Source of the DNA: JBGLNJ01 sp041300525
GTDB lineage: Bacteria > Chloroflexota > Anaerolineae > Fen-1058
Length of the DNA stretch: 64,000 bases
Direction of reading: 5' to 3'
Assembly (NCBI GenBank): GCA_041300525.1
Contig: JBGLNJ010000001.1
Span: forward strand, 4,092,001 to 4,156,000
Each line of letters begins with the position of its first letter. Positions within the stretch are counted from its first letter, which is position 1. Shown here piece by piece: positions 1-8,666 of the stretch. A model generated the notes under the pieces. The model saw only the letters and a list, made by a program, of their open reading frames with translations, had not been told where the DNA came from and ran no database searches. Both the position numbers and the translations under genes were made by a program.

Positions 1-109
1 TATGTCGGCCGACGCGTCGGCGAATGCAGTTTCGTCCGTTGTTTTGAGTTTCTGCATGAATTTTTAAGAGGCAAGGCCGGTGAGAATAGCTTAAAGCGAT
101 ATAAGGCAG

Positions 110-1410
110 TCTCAGTAGATCCGATTTTCAAGTCAGCGGCGCTGCCAGCGCGACAATCTGATGGACACACCCATACAGTTGCTCCAAAGCCCGTCGGATA
201 AACCGGGTGAACCGTGTCAGTCGAAACCGTTGGACATCTACCCCGCGCCGTCCGCGGCGTGGAACTTGAGTAAACAACCAACGCAAATGCAACCAGACAT
301 TCAGCAACACGAAGCTCAAGGCCAGCAAAACGAAACGATACGCCGGGTTCGGCGAGGTCGTCCAGCCGCGCACTTGACCGGCACACAGGTAGCTGCTTTC
401 AATTCCGAACCGGCGCTGGTACAGGCGGCGCGTCTGCCGGGGCGACAGGTCGAGATGAATCAAGATGTAGATCAACCAGGTCGCTCGGCGTTTCAGGCGT
501 TTGGTGCGCCGGGCGGTGGTAAAGGCGCGGCACACTGCCAACTGCGCGGTCCACTGTGTGTGGCCCGAGGTGAAGGTATAGGCCGTCAAATAGCTCTGGT
601 TTCCCTGACACAAGGCGCGTGTGCCGCCGGTTTTCCCTCGGATCGGGCAGGCGATCAAGGCCGGCTGCCCACTGCGAGTCAAATACTCCTGCACCGCGAT
701 GCTGGCAAAGCCTTTGTCCAGAAACAGAAACAGGCGTTCGATCTGGATTCCCAGTCTTTTTGCCTGTTTCAGCACGTCTTTCAGTACCTCGACGGTGTCT
801 TCGTCGGGCAAGACGAAGCGAACGACCAGCGTGACCCGCAAGTGGTTCAGCATCACATACGCGGTGATCACTCGATAGAACCGCGTCGTACCCTCTCGGG
901 CTTGCCCGCGTACCCACAGGCCGGTCGCCTGCGGCTGTTTGCCATAGTAAGGCCGATCGTGAAAGTCAATCGCTACATCACGCGCCTGACGCCACACCCG
1001 TGGCGGAATCTCGTCCGACAACGCGGCATTCAGCCGCCGTTCCAACTCAGGCAGGTCGTCCACGCGCAGTTGGTCTTTGAAATAGCCCCGAATCGTTTCG
1101 GCGTCGGGGGTCCCAACCAGATCAGCACACACGGCTTCAATTGTGCCACGGTTGACCGCGACCCCCAGCAACACATCCAACAGGTCGTCGGTGGTGCATG
1201 TGTAGCCATCCGCCTGCAACGGCAAATGCTCGGTCAGCACGGTGTGTGCGCGGTGCAGCACTTCCTGATCGGTCAATTTCAGGGCATCATTAGTCATGGG
1301 CTTGCCCTCCTGGGATTGTTGGGTCGCGCTAACAATCATACCAGGTTTGGGCAAGCCTTTCTTGTCAAGCTGACCAGTCTGTCACAACACTAAAATCGGA
1401 TCTACTGAGA
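110..1410. mobile_element. Insertion sequence, IS4/ISH3-like, with 19-bp perfect terminal inverted repeats
   Basis: The element is bounded by a perfect 19-bp inverted repeat: TCTCAGTAGATCCGATTTT at 110-128 and its reverse complement at 1392-1410. It carries one transposase gene on the minus strand, whose stop codon lies inside the left repeat. Length is about 1.3 kb. Its right end touches the left end of a second element at 1409. No convincing target-site duplication is visible, because the right flank is another element. The 109 bases to the left form an open plus-strand frame from base 1 but match nothing I recognise. Confidence 0.9.
128..1297 (-). CDS. IS4/ISH3-like DDE transposase
   Basis: This is a cut-and-paste transposase of about 389 residues, inside an element with clear terminal repeats. 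The RNase-H-like catalytic core shows the three acidic landmarks in order: the first Asp in AIDFHDRPYYG, the second in LFLDKGFAS, and the Glu in the YREK-type motif YQRRFGIESSY. The C-terminus is hydrophobic and basic. I set the start at the Met of MTNDALKL because an AGGAGG ribosome site lies just upstream; an in-frame ATG 19 codons earlier lacks one. No frameshift is seen, so the copy may be active. Family assignment (ISH3 versus another IS4 subgroup) rests on motif style only. Confidence 0.88.
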   Translation of the reverse strand: MTNDALKLTDQEVLHRAHTVLTEHLPLQADGYTCTTDDLLDVLLGVAVNRGTIEAVCADLVGTPDAETIRGYFKDQLRVDDLPELERRLNAALSDEIPPRVWRQARDVAIDFHDRPYYGKQPQATGLWVRGQAREGTTRFYRVITAYVMLNHLRVTLVVRFVLPDEDTVEVLKDVLKQAKRLGIQIERLFLFLDKGFASIAVQEYLTRSGQPALIACPIRGKTGGTRALCQGNQSYLTAYTFTSGHTQWTAQLAVCRAFTTARRTKRLKRRATWLIYILIHLDLSPRQTRRLYQRRFGIESSYLCAGQVRGWTTSPNPAYRFVLLALSFVLLNVWLHLRWLFTQVPRRGRRGVDVQRFRLTRFTRFIRRALEQLYGCVHQIVALAAPLT

Positions 1411-3091
1411 GCTTGTGAAAATATCGTGTGCGAGGGCAGTACAACCCGCCCGGCACTCTGCCGGAAGTGATGTAAAGTTAGCCGCAGTCTCATCACGCCG
1501 TAAGGGAGATTGCTGCAATGGACATCATTTCGGAGCCACTCCTGGTCGTGACCGCACCCGACTCGTCCGACGCGGCCATCGCGTGCTCGAGTGGTTCGGG
1601 TGTGTCGCGGTGCTTGCGTCTGCGGCGTGCGAATCGCGCGGACGTCATCCGTGTGCCGGCGCGTTTGGAGGATTGGCTGCCGCCCGACCACTTGGCACGC
1701 CAGATCTGGACCACGGTTGAGGGACTGGACTTGACCGAGTTCTACGTGGACATCCAGGTGGACGACGGCACACCGGGCGCGCCCGCGACCGACCCGTTGC
1801 TTCTGGTGGCTGTGTGGGTGTACGCGACCAGCCAAGGCGAGACGTGCGCCCGCGCCGTGGCCGATTTGTGTGTCAACCATCTGGCCTACATCTGGTTGTG
1901 TGGTGGGGTGTCGATGAACTACCACACGTTGAGCGATTTTCGGACTCGGTACGGAGCCGCGTTGGACCAGTTGATGACCCAGGTGGTGCAGCGCATGAGA
2001 GATGCGGGGCTGGTTGAATTTGAGGCCCATGCTCAAGATGGGATGCGGGTACGCGCCAGCGCCGGAGCGGCATCGTTTCATCGCGAAGCGACTTTGTCCA
2101 GGTCGTTGGAAAAAGCGCAGGCGCAGGTTCAGGTCTTGGAACAAGCTCGCGCCGCTGAAACCAGCGACCTCTCGGCGCGTGAGCAGGCGGCTCAGACGCG
2201 GGCCGCCCAGGAGCGCGTGGAACGGTTGACGGCGGCTCTGGCGGAATTGCCGGCCGTGCGAGCGGTCAAGCCCGCCGATGAACGCGGGGACGCGCGTGTG
2301 TCCAGCACGGACCCCGAGGCGCGGGTGATGAAGATGGCCGATGGCGGCTTTCGGCCCGCCTACAACTGGGAGTTCGTCGTGGACACGGTGCGGTTGGTCA
2401 TCACCGGAGTCGACGTGATCAATGCCGGCAGCGACAAGGCCCAGACCTTGCCAATGCTGGCACAAGATCAACGACGCTGTGGTCGCCTGCCGCACGACTG
2501 GCTGATGGATGGGGGCTTTGTCACTTTGTCGGCTATCGAAGCGGCCGAGGCGGAGCAACAAGTGCGTGTCTTGGCTCCCGTTCCCGAACCGAGGGACGAG
2601 ACGCGCGATCGGTATACTCCGCTGCCGAGTGACTCGCCCGCCGTGGCCGAGTGGCGTCAGCGCATGGGCACCGACGAGGCCAAAGAAATCTACAAGCTGC
2701 GTGCTGCCACGGTCGAGTGTGTCAATGCTCAAGCCCGCACGAGCCATGGGGTGTATCAGGTGCGAGTGCGCGGGCGTGCCAAGGTGCGCTGCGTGGCCTT
2801 GTGGGTGGCGATCTCGCACAACGTGCTCATCTGGATCCGCGACGTGCAAACGCCGCCCGCCGCCCCGGCACAGCCCGTCAGTCTGGCCTAACGAAACAGT
2901 CGTCATCCCAGACCGGGGATAAGCGGTCATGGATTGAAGCGCGGACGAGGGACCGAGAATCAGCCTGTCAGATCGAGTTGGGTTTCTCATCGGGATGACC
3001 TCATTCAACTGGCAACTGCCCACTGCCCATCCAGGTGATCTGCCCCACGGCGCTGGCATTGAGGGCGGGCAGACAATAAATTCACAAGCTC
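1409..3091. mobile_element. Insertion sequence, IS1182-like, short terminal inverted repeats
   Basis: The ends are GAGCTTGTGAA at 1409-1419 and its reverse complement TTCACAAGCTC at 3081-3091, giving an element of about 1.68 kb around a single plus-strand transposase. The last two bases of the neighbouring element's repeat (GA) are shared with the first two bases here, so the two elements abut exactly. The 190 bases between the transposase stop and the right repeat contain no gene I can support. Confidence 0.8.
1518..2891 (+). CDS. IS1182-family (IS5-like) transposase
   Basis: This is a DDE transposase of 457 residues. The N-terminal region holds the IS1182-type helix-turn-helix segment (PARLEDWLPPDHLARQIW). 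Next come the first catalytic Asp in HAQDGMRVRA, an alanine/glutamate-rich coiled-coil insertion at about residues 190-260, the second Asp in LMDGGFV, and the Glu in ATVECVNAQAR. The gene is intact and occupies most of the element. A long minus-strand open frame over the same DNA (1365-3059) is a shadow caused by GC-rich codon use. Confidence 0.9.
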   Translation: MDIISEPLLVVTAPDSSDAAIACSSGSGVSRCLRLRRANRADVIRVPARLEDWLPPDHLARQIWTTVEGLDLTEFYVDIQVDDGTPGAPATDPLLLVAVWVYATSQGETCARAVADLCVNHLAYIWLCGGVSMNYHTLSDFRTRYGAALDQLMTQVVQRMRDAGLVEFEAHAQDGMRVRASAGAASFHREATLSRSLEKAQAQVQVLEQARAAETSDLSAREQAAQTRAAQERVERLTAALAELPAVRAVKPADERGDARVSSTDPEARVMKMADGGFRPAYNWEFVVDTVRLVITGVDVINAGSDKAQTLPMLAQDQRRCGRLPHDWLMDGGFVTLSAIEAAEAEQQVRVLAPVPEPRDETRDRYTPLPSDSPAVAEWRQRMGTDEAKEIYKLRAATVECVNAQARTSHGVYQVRVRGRAKVRCVALWVAISHNVLIWIRDVQTPPAAPAQPVSLA

Positions 3092-3134
3092 CGAGTCCAC
3101 TTTACCACTCAACAAGTTCCGGCGGTCGCGTTAG

Positions 3135-3455
3135 GCATTCTCGACCAAGGTCTATCTGTGCGAGAACTTTTCCAAATTCGTTACCCTTAAAAAACCAAAT
3201 AAAATAATTAGTGTAAAAGTCAATAGAGAGGTTCCTGGTGAAGGAATCATTAAAGCTACTTCTTATGAACATGATGATGATGGGAATACCACTGAAGATC
3301 CTAAACTTGCAGAAAAAGTGATCGTGGAGACGGCCCATCGCTACATCGCCTTGTTCGAGGGCCTCACCGGCCAGCCATTCCAACCGGCGCCCTATCCGGC
3401 AGCGCCACGCATTGCCAACGTCATCCTCAAGTATTTGAATAAAGGAGAGAGTTGA
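3135..3455 (+). pseudogene. purC: purC 3' end joined in frame to an AT-rich 2-oxoacid:ferredoxin oxidoreductase-like fragment
   Basis: From about 3318 the frame encodes the C-terminal end of phosphoribosylaminoimidazole-succinocarboxamide synthase (ETAHRYIALFEGLTGQPF, then a tail ending 2 bp before purO). The preceding codons, about 3165-3317, are strikingly AT-rich. They encode text resembling the end of a 2-oxoacid:ferredoxin oxidoreductase alpha subunit (NREVPGEGIIKATSYEHD, then TTEDPKLAEK). The frame is open only back to a TAG at 3132, so no complete gene exists. The purC part is confident and fits the adjacent purO. The origin of the AT-rich part is a pattern-recognition call. The chimera may be a recombination scar or an assembly join. 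Confidence 0.6.
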
Positions 3456-3457
3456 CC

Positions 3458-4189
3458 ATGCAAGCTTTAGAAATCGCAAAAGCCAATCTCGAACGACACA
3501 TCCGCCAGAACCCCTATCCGGGGCGGGGATTGGTCGTCGGCCGGTCGTCGGCGCAGGACGCCTGGCTGATGATCTATTGGATCATGGGGCGCAGCGAGAG
3601 CAGCCGCAATCGCAAGTTTGTGGCCGAAGGTGGTTCCATTAGGACGGAACCCGTGAACGCCCAATTGCTGTACGACCCCAGCCTGATCATCTACGAAGCG
3701 ATGCTCGAGCTGCCGGAGCTTTATCTCGTCAGCAACGGCGCTCAGACGCGCGCCTTGTACGTGGGGCTTCAGGCCGACCAGACTTTTGACTCGGTGATGG
3801 CGCACTGGGATCGCGAGCCGGATGCGCCGAACTATACGCCCCGGATCAGCGCGATGCTGGACCTGCGAGGCGAGCCGGGCGCGCTCACGCTCAGCCTTTT
3901 GAAAGCAAATCCCGCCAATCCCGATCTGACGGATCGCTTCACCTTTCGGCCCGCGCCTCCACCTCCCGGCCTGGGCGTGGGTCTCACCACTTACCAGGGC
4001 GACGGGAGTCCCCTGCCCAGCTTTTGCGGCGATCCGCTTCTCTTCCCATGCCCAGGCAACGCCAACGACCTTCTTGATGTATACTGGGATGCGCTCGATG
4101 CCGAAAACCGGATCGCGCTTGCGGTGAAATGGATACCGCTGCACGGCGGCCCCAGCGAAATCATCATCCGGAACCGCTATGGAGATTGA
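3458..4189 (+). CDS. purO: IMP cyclohydrolase, archaeal type (PurO)
   Basis: PurO closes the inosine ring (FAICAR to IMP), the last step of de novo purine synthesis; most bacteria use PurH for this. The protein has 243 residues, close to the family norm of about 200-240. It shows the expected landmarks: NPYPGRGLVVGRS near the N-terminus, YWIMGRSESSRNR, then TTYQGDGSPLPSF. The start is the ATG at 3458, preceded by AAAGGAGA at 3441-3448. A TTG two codons upstream is not needed. It begins 2 bp after the purC stop, so purC-purO was an operon. Confidence 0.85.
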   Translation: MQALEIAKANLERHIRQNPYPGRGLVVGRSSAQDAWLMIYWIMGRSESSRNRKFVAEGGSIRTEPVNAQLLYDPSLIIYEAMLELPELYLVSNGAQTRALYVGLQADQTFDSVMAHWDREPDAPNYTPRISAMLDLRGEPGALTLSLLKANPANPDLTDRFTFRPAPPPPGLGVGLTTYQGDGSPLPSFCGDPLLFPCPGNANDLLDVYWDALDAENRIALAVKWIPLHGGPSEIIIRNRYGD

Positions 4190-4268
4190 TGAACCGAATA
4201 ATTCTGTGGAACGAATACGTTCTGGTCAACTTGCCCAATGACCGCCTGGCGCACACAAAGAGTCTGCC

Positions 4269-4976
4269 ATGCGCATCACATTGATCGGTCACAATACCGT
4301 CTTGATCGAGGCGGCTGGAAAAAAGATCCTCACCGACCCGTGGTTTGGTTTGGGCGGCGACCTGACTTTTGCGCGCCTCAAAGCACCTGCGAGAACGCGC
4401 GAGGAATTGACAGACGTCAACCTGGTGCTGGTCTCGCACGATCACTTTGATCACACCGACAATCGGTATCTCCGCTCGCTTGCCGCGGATGTGCCCGTCG
4501 TCATGCCACGACAGACGGGCTGGTTGACCAAGTTGCAGGGAGCCAAGAACGTCATGGGCATCGTTGCGTGGGAAAGCCTCCGCTTTGGAGAAATCACCGT
4601 GACGGCGGCGCCGGCGTTCCATATCACTTTTACGGTTGGGTTTGTGATTCAGGCCGAGGGGAAACAAATCTATTTTGCGGGCGACACTTTTTATCACCCA
4701 GCGATGCGCAAGATCGGTCAGCAATTTCAATTGGACGTCGCGCTCATTCCCGTCACCACTTTTCGCATTCCCATGACGATGGGCGAGAAGGGTGCTGTTC
4801 GCGCGGTGCAGGCGCTCAAGCCATCACTAGTTCTTCCTATCCACTTGGGAGTTAGACCTCGCCATCCCTGGCTCCGTACCAACCACACGCCGGAAGGTTT
4901 TATAAAGCGATTGCGGGAGACGGGGTTGACAACGCCGGTGGTCATTCTACGTGAAGGAGAAAGCTGGACAAAATGA
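4269..4976 (+). CDS. Metallo-beta-lactamase-fold metal-dependent hydrolase (UPF0173/UlaG-like)
   Basis: A 235-residue predicted cytoplasmic hydrolase. The beta-lactamase-superfamily metal site is clear: SHDHFDH (HxHxDH) at about residues 55-61, a further His in APAFHITFT, the Asp of YFAGDTFYHP and a late His in VLPIHLG. The N-terminus (MRITLIGHNTVLIEAAGKKI) is typical of UPF0173 proteins, whose natural substrate is not settled. The stop overlaps the next gene's start by ATGA at 4973-4976, so the two are translationally coupled. Confidence 0.8.
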   Translation: MRITLIGHNTVLIEAAGKKILTDPWFGLGGDLTFARLKAPARTREELTDVNLVLVSHDHFDHTDNRYLRSLAADVPVVMPRQTGWLTKLQGAKNVMGIVAWESLRFGEITVTAAPAFHITFTVGFVIQAEGKQIYFAGDTFYHPAMRKIGQQFQLDVALIPVTTFRIPMTMGEKGAVRAVQALKPSLVLPIHLGVRPRHPWLRTNHTPEGFIKRLRETGLTTPVVILREGESWTK

Positions 4977-6166
4977 GCAACACATCATTCAGCACGCGGG
5001 CCGTGCACGCCGGTGAGCGTGCTCCGCACCCCGACTATACGCCGGTCGTCACGCCCATTCACCCCAGCGTTGGCTTTGTGTACGATAGCATGGATGACCT
5101 GGATGCGATCTTGGGCGCCGCACGCGAGGGCTATGTCTATCCTCGCTACGGCAGCCCGACGGTGGCCGCCTTTGAAGCAGCCGTGGCGGATTTGGAAGGG
5201 GGACAAGCCGCCCATGCTTTTGCCACGGGCATGGCGGCCGTTCACGTCGCACTGTTGGCGGCGGGAGTGCGCGCGGGCACGTCGGTCGTCGCGGCGATGG
5301 ACGTGTATGGCGCGACTTTTTCGCTGCTTCGGAGCCTCTTGGCCGAATTAGGCGCAGTCGTTCGCTTCGTGGACGTGACCGACCTGGCCGCGGTCGAAGC
5401 GGCCCTGGCCGAAATGCGCCCGGTCGCGCTGATGGCCGAAGTCATCTCCAACCCGCTGATCAAGGTGGCCGATGTGCCTGCGTTGACGGGCCTGGCGCAT
5501 CGCTATGGCGCGCAGGCGTTGATAGACAACACTTTTTCTTCGCCCTATCTTTTCAATCCGCTGGCTCACGGCGCGGACTATATCATCCACAGCGCCACCA
5601 AGTACATCGGCGGTCACGGCGACGTGATGGCGGGCGTCGTCGTCACCTCTGCTGAAAACCGGCGCAAGTTGTACGAGTTGAACAAGTTGGTCGGCAGCGT
5701 GCTCGGTCCGTTCGAGGCGTGGCTGGCATTGCGAGGGTGCAAGACCTTGCCCTTGCGCGTGCGTCAACAGTGCGCCAACGCCGCGCGCGTGGCCGAGTGG
5801 CTGGCCGGGCGCCGCAAGATTGCGCGCGTCAACTATCCCGGCCTGCCGGCGCATCCTCAACACGACCTGGCTCGCCGCTTGTTCGGCGAGCGCGGCTTTG
5901 GCGGCATGCTCTCCTTCGAGATCGCCGGCGCGGATCGGGCGGGCGCGTTTCGCTTCATGGAGGCGCTCGACCTGTGCCAGTCCGCGACCACGCTGGGCGA
6001 CATTTACACGTTGGTCTTGCACCCGGTCACGTCATCGCACCGGAGCCTTTCGGCGGAAGAACGCGCGCAGATCGGCATCGGAGAAGGTTTGGTGCGCCTC
6101 TCGGCCGGCATCGAGGACGCCGACGACATCATCGCCGATCTGGAGCAGGCGCTGGCTCAAGTTTAG
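4973..6166 (+). CDS. Trans-sulfuration family PLP enzyme (cystathionine gamma-synthase / gamma-lyase type)
   Basis: A fold-type I PLP enzyme of 397 residues, full length for the Cys/Met metabolism family. Landmarks are TRAVHAGERAPHPDYTPVVT at the start, YPRYGSPT, ATGMAAVHVAL (cofactor phosphate loop), LIDNTFSSPYLFNPL with the PLP-ring Asp, and HSATKYIGGHGD with Lys210 as the predicted Schiff base. It could be cystathionine gamma-synthase, O-acetylhomoserine sulfhydrylase or methionine gamma-lyase; sequence alone does not decide. It overlaps the upstream hydrolase by 4 bp and is followed after 6 bp by the PHP gene. Confidence 0.88.
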   Translation: MSNTSFSTRAVHAGERAPHPDYTPVVTPIHPSVGFVYDSMDDLDAILGAAREGYVYPRYGSPTVAAFEAAVADLEGGQAAHAFATGMAAVHVALLAAGVRAGTSVVAAMDVYGATFSLLRSLLAELGAVVRFVDVTDLAAVEAALAEMRPVALMAEVISNPLIKVADVPALTGLAHRYGAQALIDNTFSSPYLFNPLAHGADYIIHSATKYIGGHGDVMAGVVVTSAENRRKLYELNKLVGSVLGPFEAWLALRGCKTLPLRVRQQCANAARVAEWLAGRRKIARVNYPGLPAHPQHDLARRLFGERGFGGMLSFEIAGADRAGAFRFMEALDLCQSATTLGDIYTLVLHPVTSSHRSLSAEERAQIGIGEGLVRLSAGIEDADDIIADLEQALAQV

Positions 6167-6172
6167 GTTCAA

Positions 6173-6775
6173 ATGAAAATAGACCTCCACGTTCATAGCA
6201 AGGAGCGCTCCAGTTGCGGTCGAGCATCGGAAGAGGAGCAAATTCGCGCCGCGATGGCGGCGGGCCTGGATGCGATTGTGTTTACGGATCATCACCGTCT
6301 TGCGCCACTGGGGCGACTGGAAAAATTGAACGACCGCTATGCGCCTTTCAGAATCTTTAGCGGGATTGAGATAACCACGAACGGTGAGGACGTGCTGGTC
6401 TTGGGCCTCGACGATGCCGCGCTTGAGAATCCAAAGTGGACCTATCCCGATTTGCACGCTTTTGTTCGAGAGCGCGGGGGATTCATCGCCCTGGCCCATC
6501 CCTTCCGATACCACCCGGACAAGATAACAATCGAGTTAGAACAGTTTGTTCCCGACGCTCTCGAAGTGTGTTCCATCCACACGCCGCTGGCGGCGGAAGC
6601 CCGCATCCGCGAGATCGCTTTGCGCTTGGGGATTCCTGTCGTGTGCAACTCGGACGCGCACAGCACGGATGCGCTCGGCATACATTACAATGTCCTCGAA
6701 AGGTTTCCTTCTGACGAGCAGGAGATGATTGCCCTTTTGAGATCGGGGCGGTTCACGTGCAGTCATCCTCGCTGA
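6173..6775 (+). CDS. PHP-domain phosphoesterase
   Basis: A 200-residue single-domain PHP protein. Metal ligands appear in the expected order: KIDLHVHS at the N-terminus, FTDHHRL, SGIEITT, LAHPFRY and CNSDAHSTDALG. PHP domains hydrolyse phosphoesters (histidinol phosphate, nucleoside bisphosphates, AMP) with three metals, and the precise substrate here is unknown. It starts 6 bp after the PLP gene and probably belongs to the same transcript. The last codons run into a copy of a trans-sulfuration gene's 3' end, so the true C-terminus may have been altered by a deletion. Confidence 0.82.
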   Translation: MKIDLHVHSKERSSCGRASEEEQIRAAMAAGLDAIVFTDHHRLAPLGRLEKLNDRYAPFRIFSGIEITTNGEDVLVLGLDDAALENPKWTYPDLHAFVRERGGFIALAHPFRYHPDKITIELEQFVPDALEVCSIHTPLAAEARIREIALRLGIPVVCNSDAHSTDALGIHYNVLERFPSDEQEMIALLRSGRFTCSHPR

Positions 6776-6808
6776 TGTGGAGCAGGCGCTCGCCAGGGTG
6801 CAAAAGAG
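6768..6808 (+). pseudogene. Remnant of the 3' end of a second trans-sulfuration PLP gene
   Basis: The short frame ILADVEQALARVQKR closely matches the C-terminus of the complete PLP gene upstream (IIADLEQALAQV). It lies directly before the HAD start codon. The original arrangement was therefore probably a second PLP gene followed by the HAD gene, with everything in between lost. It is only about 40 bp, so the assignment is suggestive rather than proven. Confidence 0.45.
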
Positions 6809-7008
6809 ATGGTCATCTTTTTTGACGTTGACGACACGCTCATGAATTATCGAGCGGCGGAAAGGGCCGCCGCGCTCCGATTCCGAGATCATTTTGCCGA
6901 CATTCTGAAATTCGAGGACGCGGCTTTTGTTTCGCTCTGGCATGACCTGATGGCAAAACACTAGGCCCGCTACCTGGCCGGCGAGGTAGACTGGGCGGGC
7001 CAGCGGGG
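6809..7008 (+). pseudogene. HAD-superfamily hydrolase, N-terminal fragment with an internal stop
   Basis: From the ATG at 6809 the frame reads MVIFFDVDDTLMNYRAAE, a canonical HAD motif I (DxDxT with the nucleophile Asp), then the helical cap. A TAG at 6962-6964 ends it after 51 codons, at a position where homologues have an aromatic residue. After the stop the same frame continues with cap-like sequence (ARYLAGEVDWAGQR) until about 7005, where it meets GlnQ sequence. The gene therefore has a nonsense codon and has also lost its 3' two-thirds. It is non-functional as it stands. Confidence 0.7.
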
Positions 7009-7494
7009 ATGGTGTTCCAGCAATTCAACCTCTTTCCACATTTGACCGTGCTGCAAAACATCATGCTGGCGCCGCTCTGGGTGCGCCGCTGGCCGAATGA
7101 CAAGGCCGAACAAATCGCGACGGACTTGCTCAAGCGCGTGGGAATTCCCGAACAGGCTTCCAAGTATCCGGCGCAACTATCCGGCGGTCAGCAGCAGCGC
7201 GTTGCGATTGCGCGCGCCCTGGCGATGCAGCCCAAGATCATGTTGTTCGACGAGCCGACGAGCGCGTTGGATCCCGAGATGATCAAAGAAGTGCTGGACG
7301 TGATGATCGGGCTGGCTCAATCGGGAATGACGATGATCGTGGTGACGCACGAGATGGGGTTTGCGCGCAGCGTCGCGGATCGCCTGGTCTTTATTGACGA
7401 CGGCCAGATCGTCGAAGAAGGAACGCCGAGCGAAATTTTCAGCCAGCCGAAACACGATCGCACAAAACTGTTCCTGTCGCAAATACTCCACTAG
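7009..7494 (+). pseudogene. glnQ: Polar amino acid ABC transporter ATPase (GlnQ type), 5'-truncated
   Basis: The 161 residues correspond to the last two-thirds of a GlnQ-like ATPase. They start at the Q-loop (MVFQQFNLFPHLTVLQNI). They retain the signature LSGGQQQRVAIARAL, Walker B IMLFDEPTSALDPE and the switch His in VTHEMGFAR. Walker A and the first 80 or so residues are missing. The ATG at 7009 is the native internal Met of the family, not a real start, and no ribosome site precedes it. The substrate-binding protein and permease genes expected beside it are absent. It cannot bind ATP normally as encoded. Confidence 0.8.
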
Positions 7495-7599
7495 GCGCGT
7501 TGGCGAAAATCATCTGTCGGCCGCGCAATTTGCCATTCGCCAAGAAATGACATACAATAGCAACGTTGGTTAGATCATTCCATGCTGGAGGTCGAGATG

Positions 7600-7902
7600 A
7601 TGCAAATCCGCTGCCAGCGTTGCGGGTGGATGCAGACGCTGGGACGCGAGTCAATCGCCTTGGCGCTGGCCGAGTCCCAACAGTCGCACGAACAGCATCA
7701 CGTGGTAGACTGCCCGCGCTGTCGCCATGCGATCAAGGTTCCGGTCACCGACCTGCGCCGCCGGCTGCCGGCCAATTACCCCCTTCCAGAAATCGCGCCG
7801 CCGGAACCTGAATCTGCCCCTGAGACGGCTGCGCTGGTCGTAGAAAATCAATCGGAAGAACCGCCCACGCCCGTTCAGACTGCATCCGAATCCGTTACAT
7901 GA
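7600..7902 (+). CDS. Small zinc-ribbon protein
   Basis: This 100-residue protein begins MQIRCQRCGW, with a second pair of cysteines in VVDCPRCRHAIKVPVTDLR, giving a CxxC...CxxC zinc ribbon. A proline/glutamate-rich tail follows. The start is the second of two adjacent ATGs, chosen because it aligns with the paralogue at 8667 (MEIRCPNCGW) and sits 8 bases after GGAGG. The paralogue carries a lysine/alanine-rich tail; here the basic tail is absent but is encoded as a separate gene 170 bp downstream. Function is unknown. A nucleic-acid or chromatin role is inferred only from that association. Confidence 0.7.
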   Translation: MQIRCQRCGWMQTLGRESIALALAESQQSHEQHHVVDCPRCRHAIKVPVTDLRRRLPANYPLPEIAPPEPESAPETAALVVENQSEEPPTPVQTASESVT

Positions 7903-8068
7903 GGCACAACTGCTCTTTACAATACCATGCTTGAACAAGTGCTGGCGAATTAGGATCATTAGCATCACAAAAAATCAGCAGCCCAGGAATCGCCAGTCCA
8001 TGAGTAGTCTATTGCACCTGCCGTCAATGGGGCGCATGCCCTAATGAAAACTCAAGAGGAGACAAACC

Positions 8069-8338
8069 ATGAACGAGATGACATTGCCTACCGTTGCCAC
8101 CCAGGTTCAGGAACCTATCCCGGCGCCTGCCGAGCCGGTTCCTGTGCCAGAGTCTGCGCCAGTGCCAGTTGAGCCAGCGCCAGTTGAGCCGGCGCCAGCG
8201 CCCAAAAAGCCACGGGCGGCTCGCAAGCCAGCCGTCAAGAAGGCCGCAGCCAAAAAGGCCAAGCCAAAGGCTAAAGCCAAGGCCCCAGCCAAAAAGGCAA
8301 AGGCTAAAGCACCCGCCAAAAAGGCCAAGGCCAAATAG
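8069..8338 (+). CDS. Histone H1-like lysine/alanine/proline-rich protein
   Basis: An 89-residue low-complexity protein. Residues 15-50 are proline/valine/glutamate-rich repeats (EPAPVE units). Residues 50-89 are KKPRAARKPAVKKAA followed by repeated AKKAKAK units, as in bacterial histone H1-like and AlgP-type tails that bind DNA non-specifically. A good ribosome site (GAGGAG) precedes the ATG. The same two segments appear in the same order in the paralogue at 8667, attached to a zinc ribbon. DNA compaction is an inference from composition. Confidence 0.7.
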   Translation: MNEMTLPTVATQVQEPIPAPAEPVPVPESAPVPVEPAPVEPAPAPKKPRAARKPAVKKAAAKKAKPKAKAKAPAKKAKAKAPAKKAKAK

Positions 8339-8666
8339 CCTATCAGTGTTCGTGCGCCAGGCCGGGGCACCGCCTGAGAACGTGACCCAGTGCGACACGC
8401 TTCGCGCCACGTCGCCCACTCGGTTGCCTGGATACCACAGGAGCTACGTGGCGGGGCTGTAGGATAACTGCGGCCCGTCGTCATGGGTGACTGTTGGTTT
8501 AGGCCTTGTCGGACTCGTTGAGAATTGCTCGGGGCGGATTGTCACAACTGTCAGCCTTCGGCGGTCGTTCATGCCACCTGCCAGGCGAGTTACAGTAGTC
8601 CGCACTTGTTTTCCGTCATCCCGGACGTGTGTCCGAGCAAAAGACAAATGGGAAAGGAGTCAACCT

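Noticed and set aside
161..1393. 410-residue plus-strand open frame opposite the first transposase
   Set aside because: It covers both terminal repeats and is the antisense of a well-supported transposase.
1365..3059. 564-residue minus-strand open frame opposite the IS1182 transposase
   Set aside because: It is a codon-bias shadow: the plus strand carries a complete transposase with DDE motifs, and the antisense product is His/Arg-rich with no family features.
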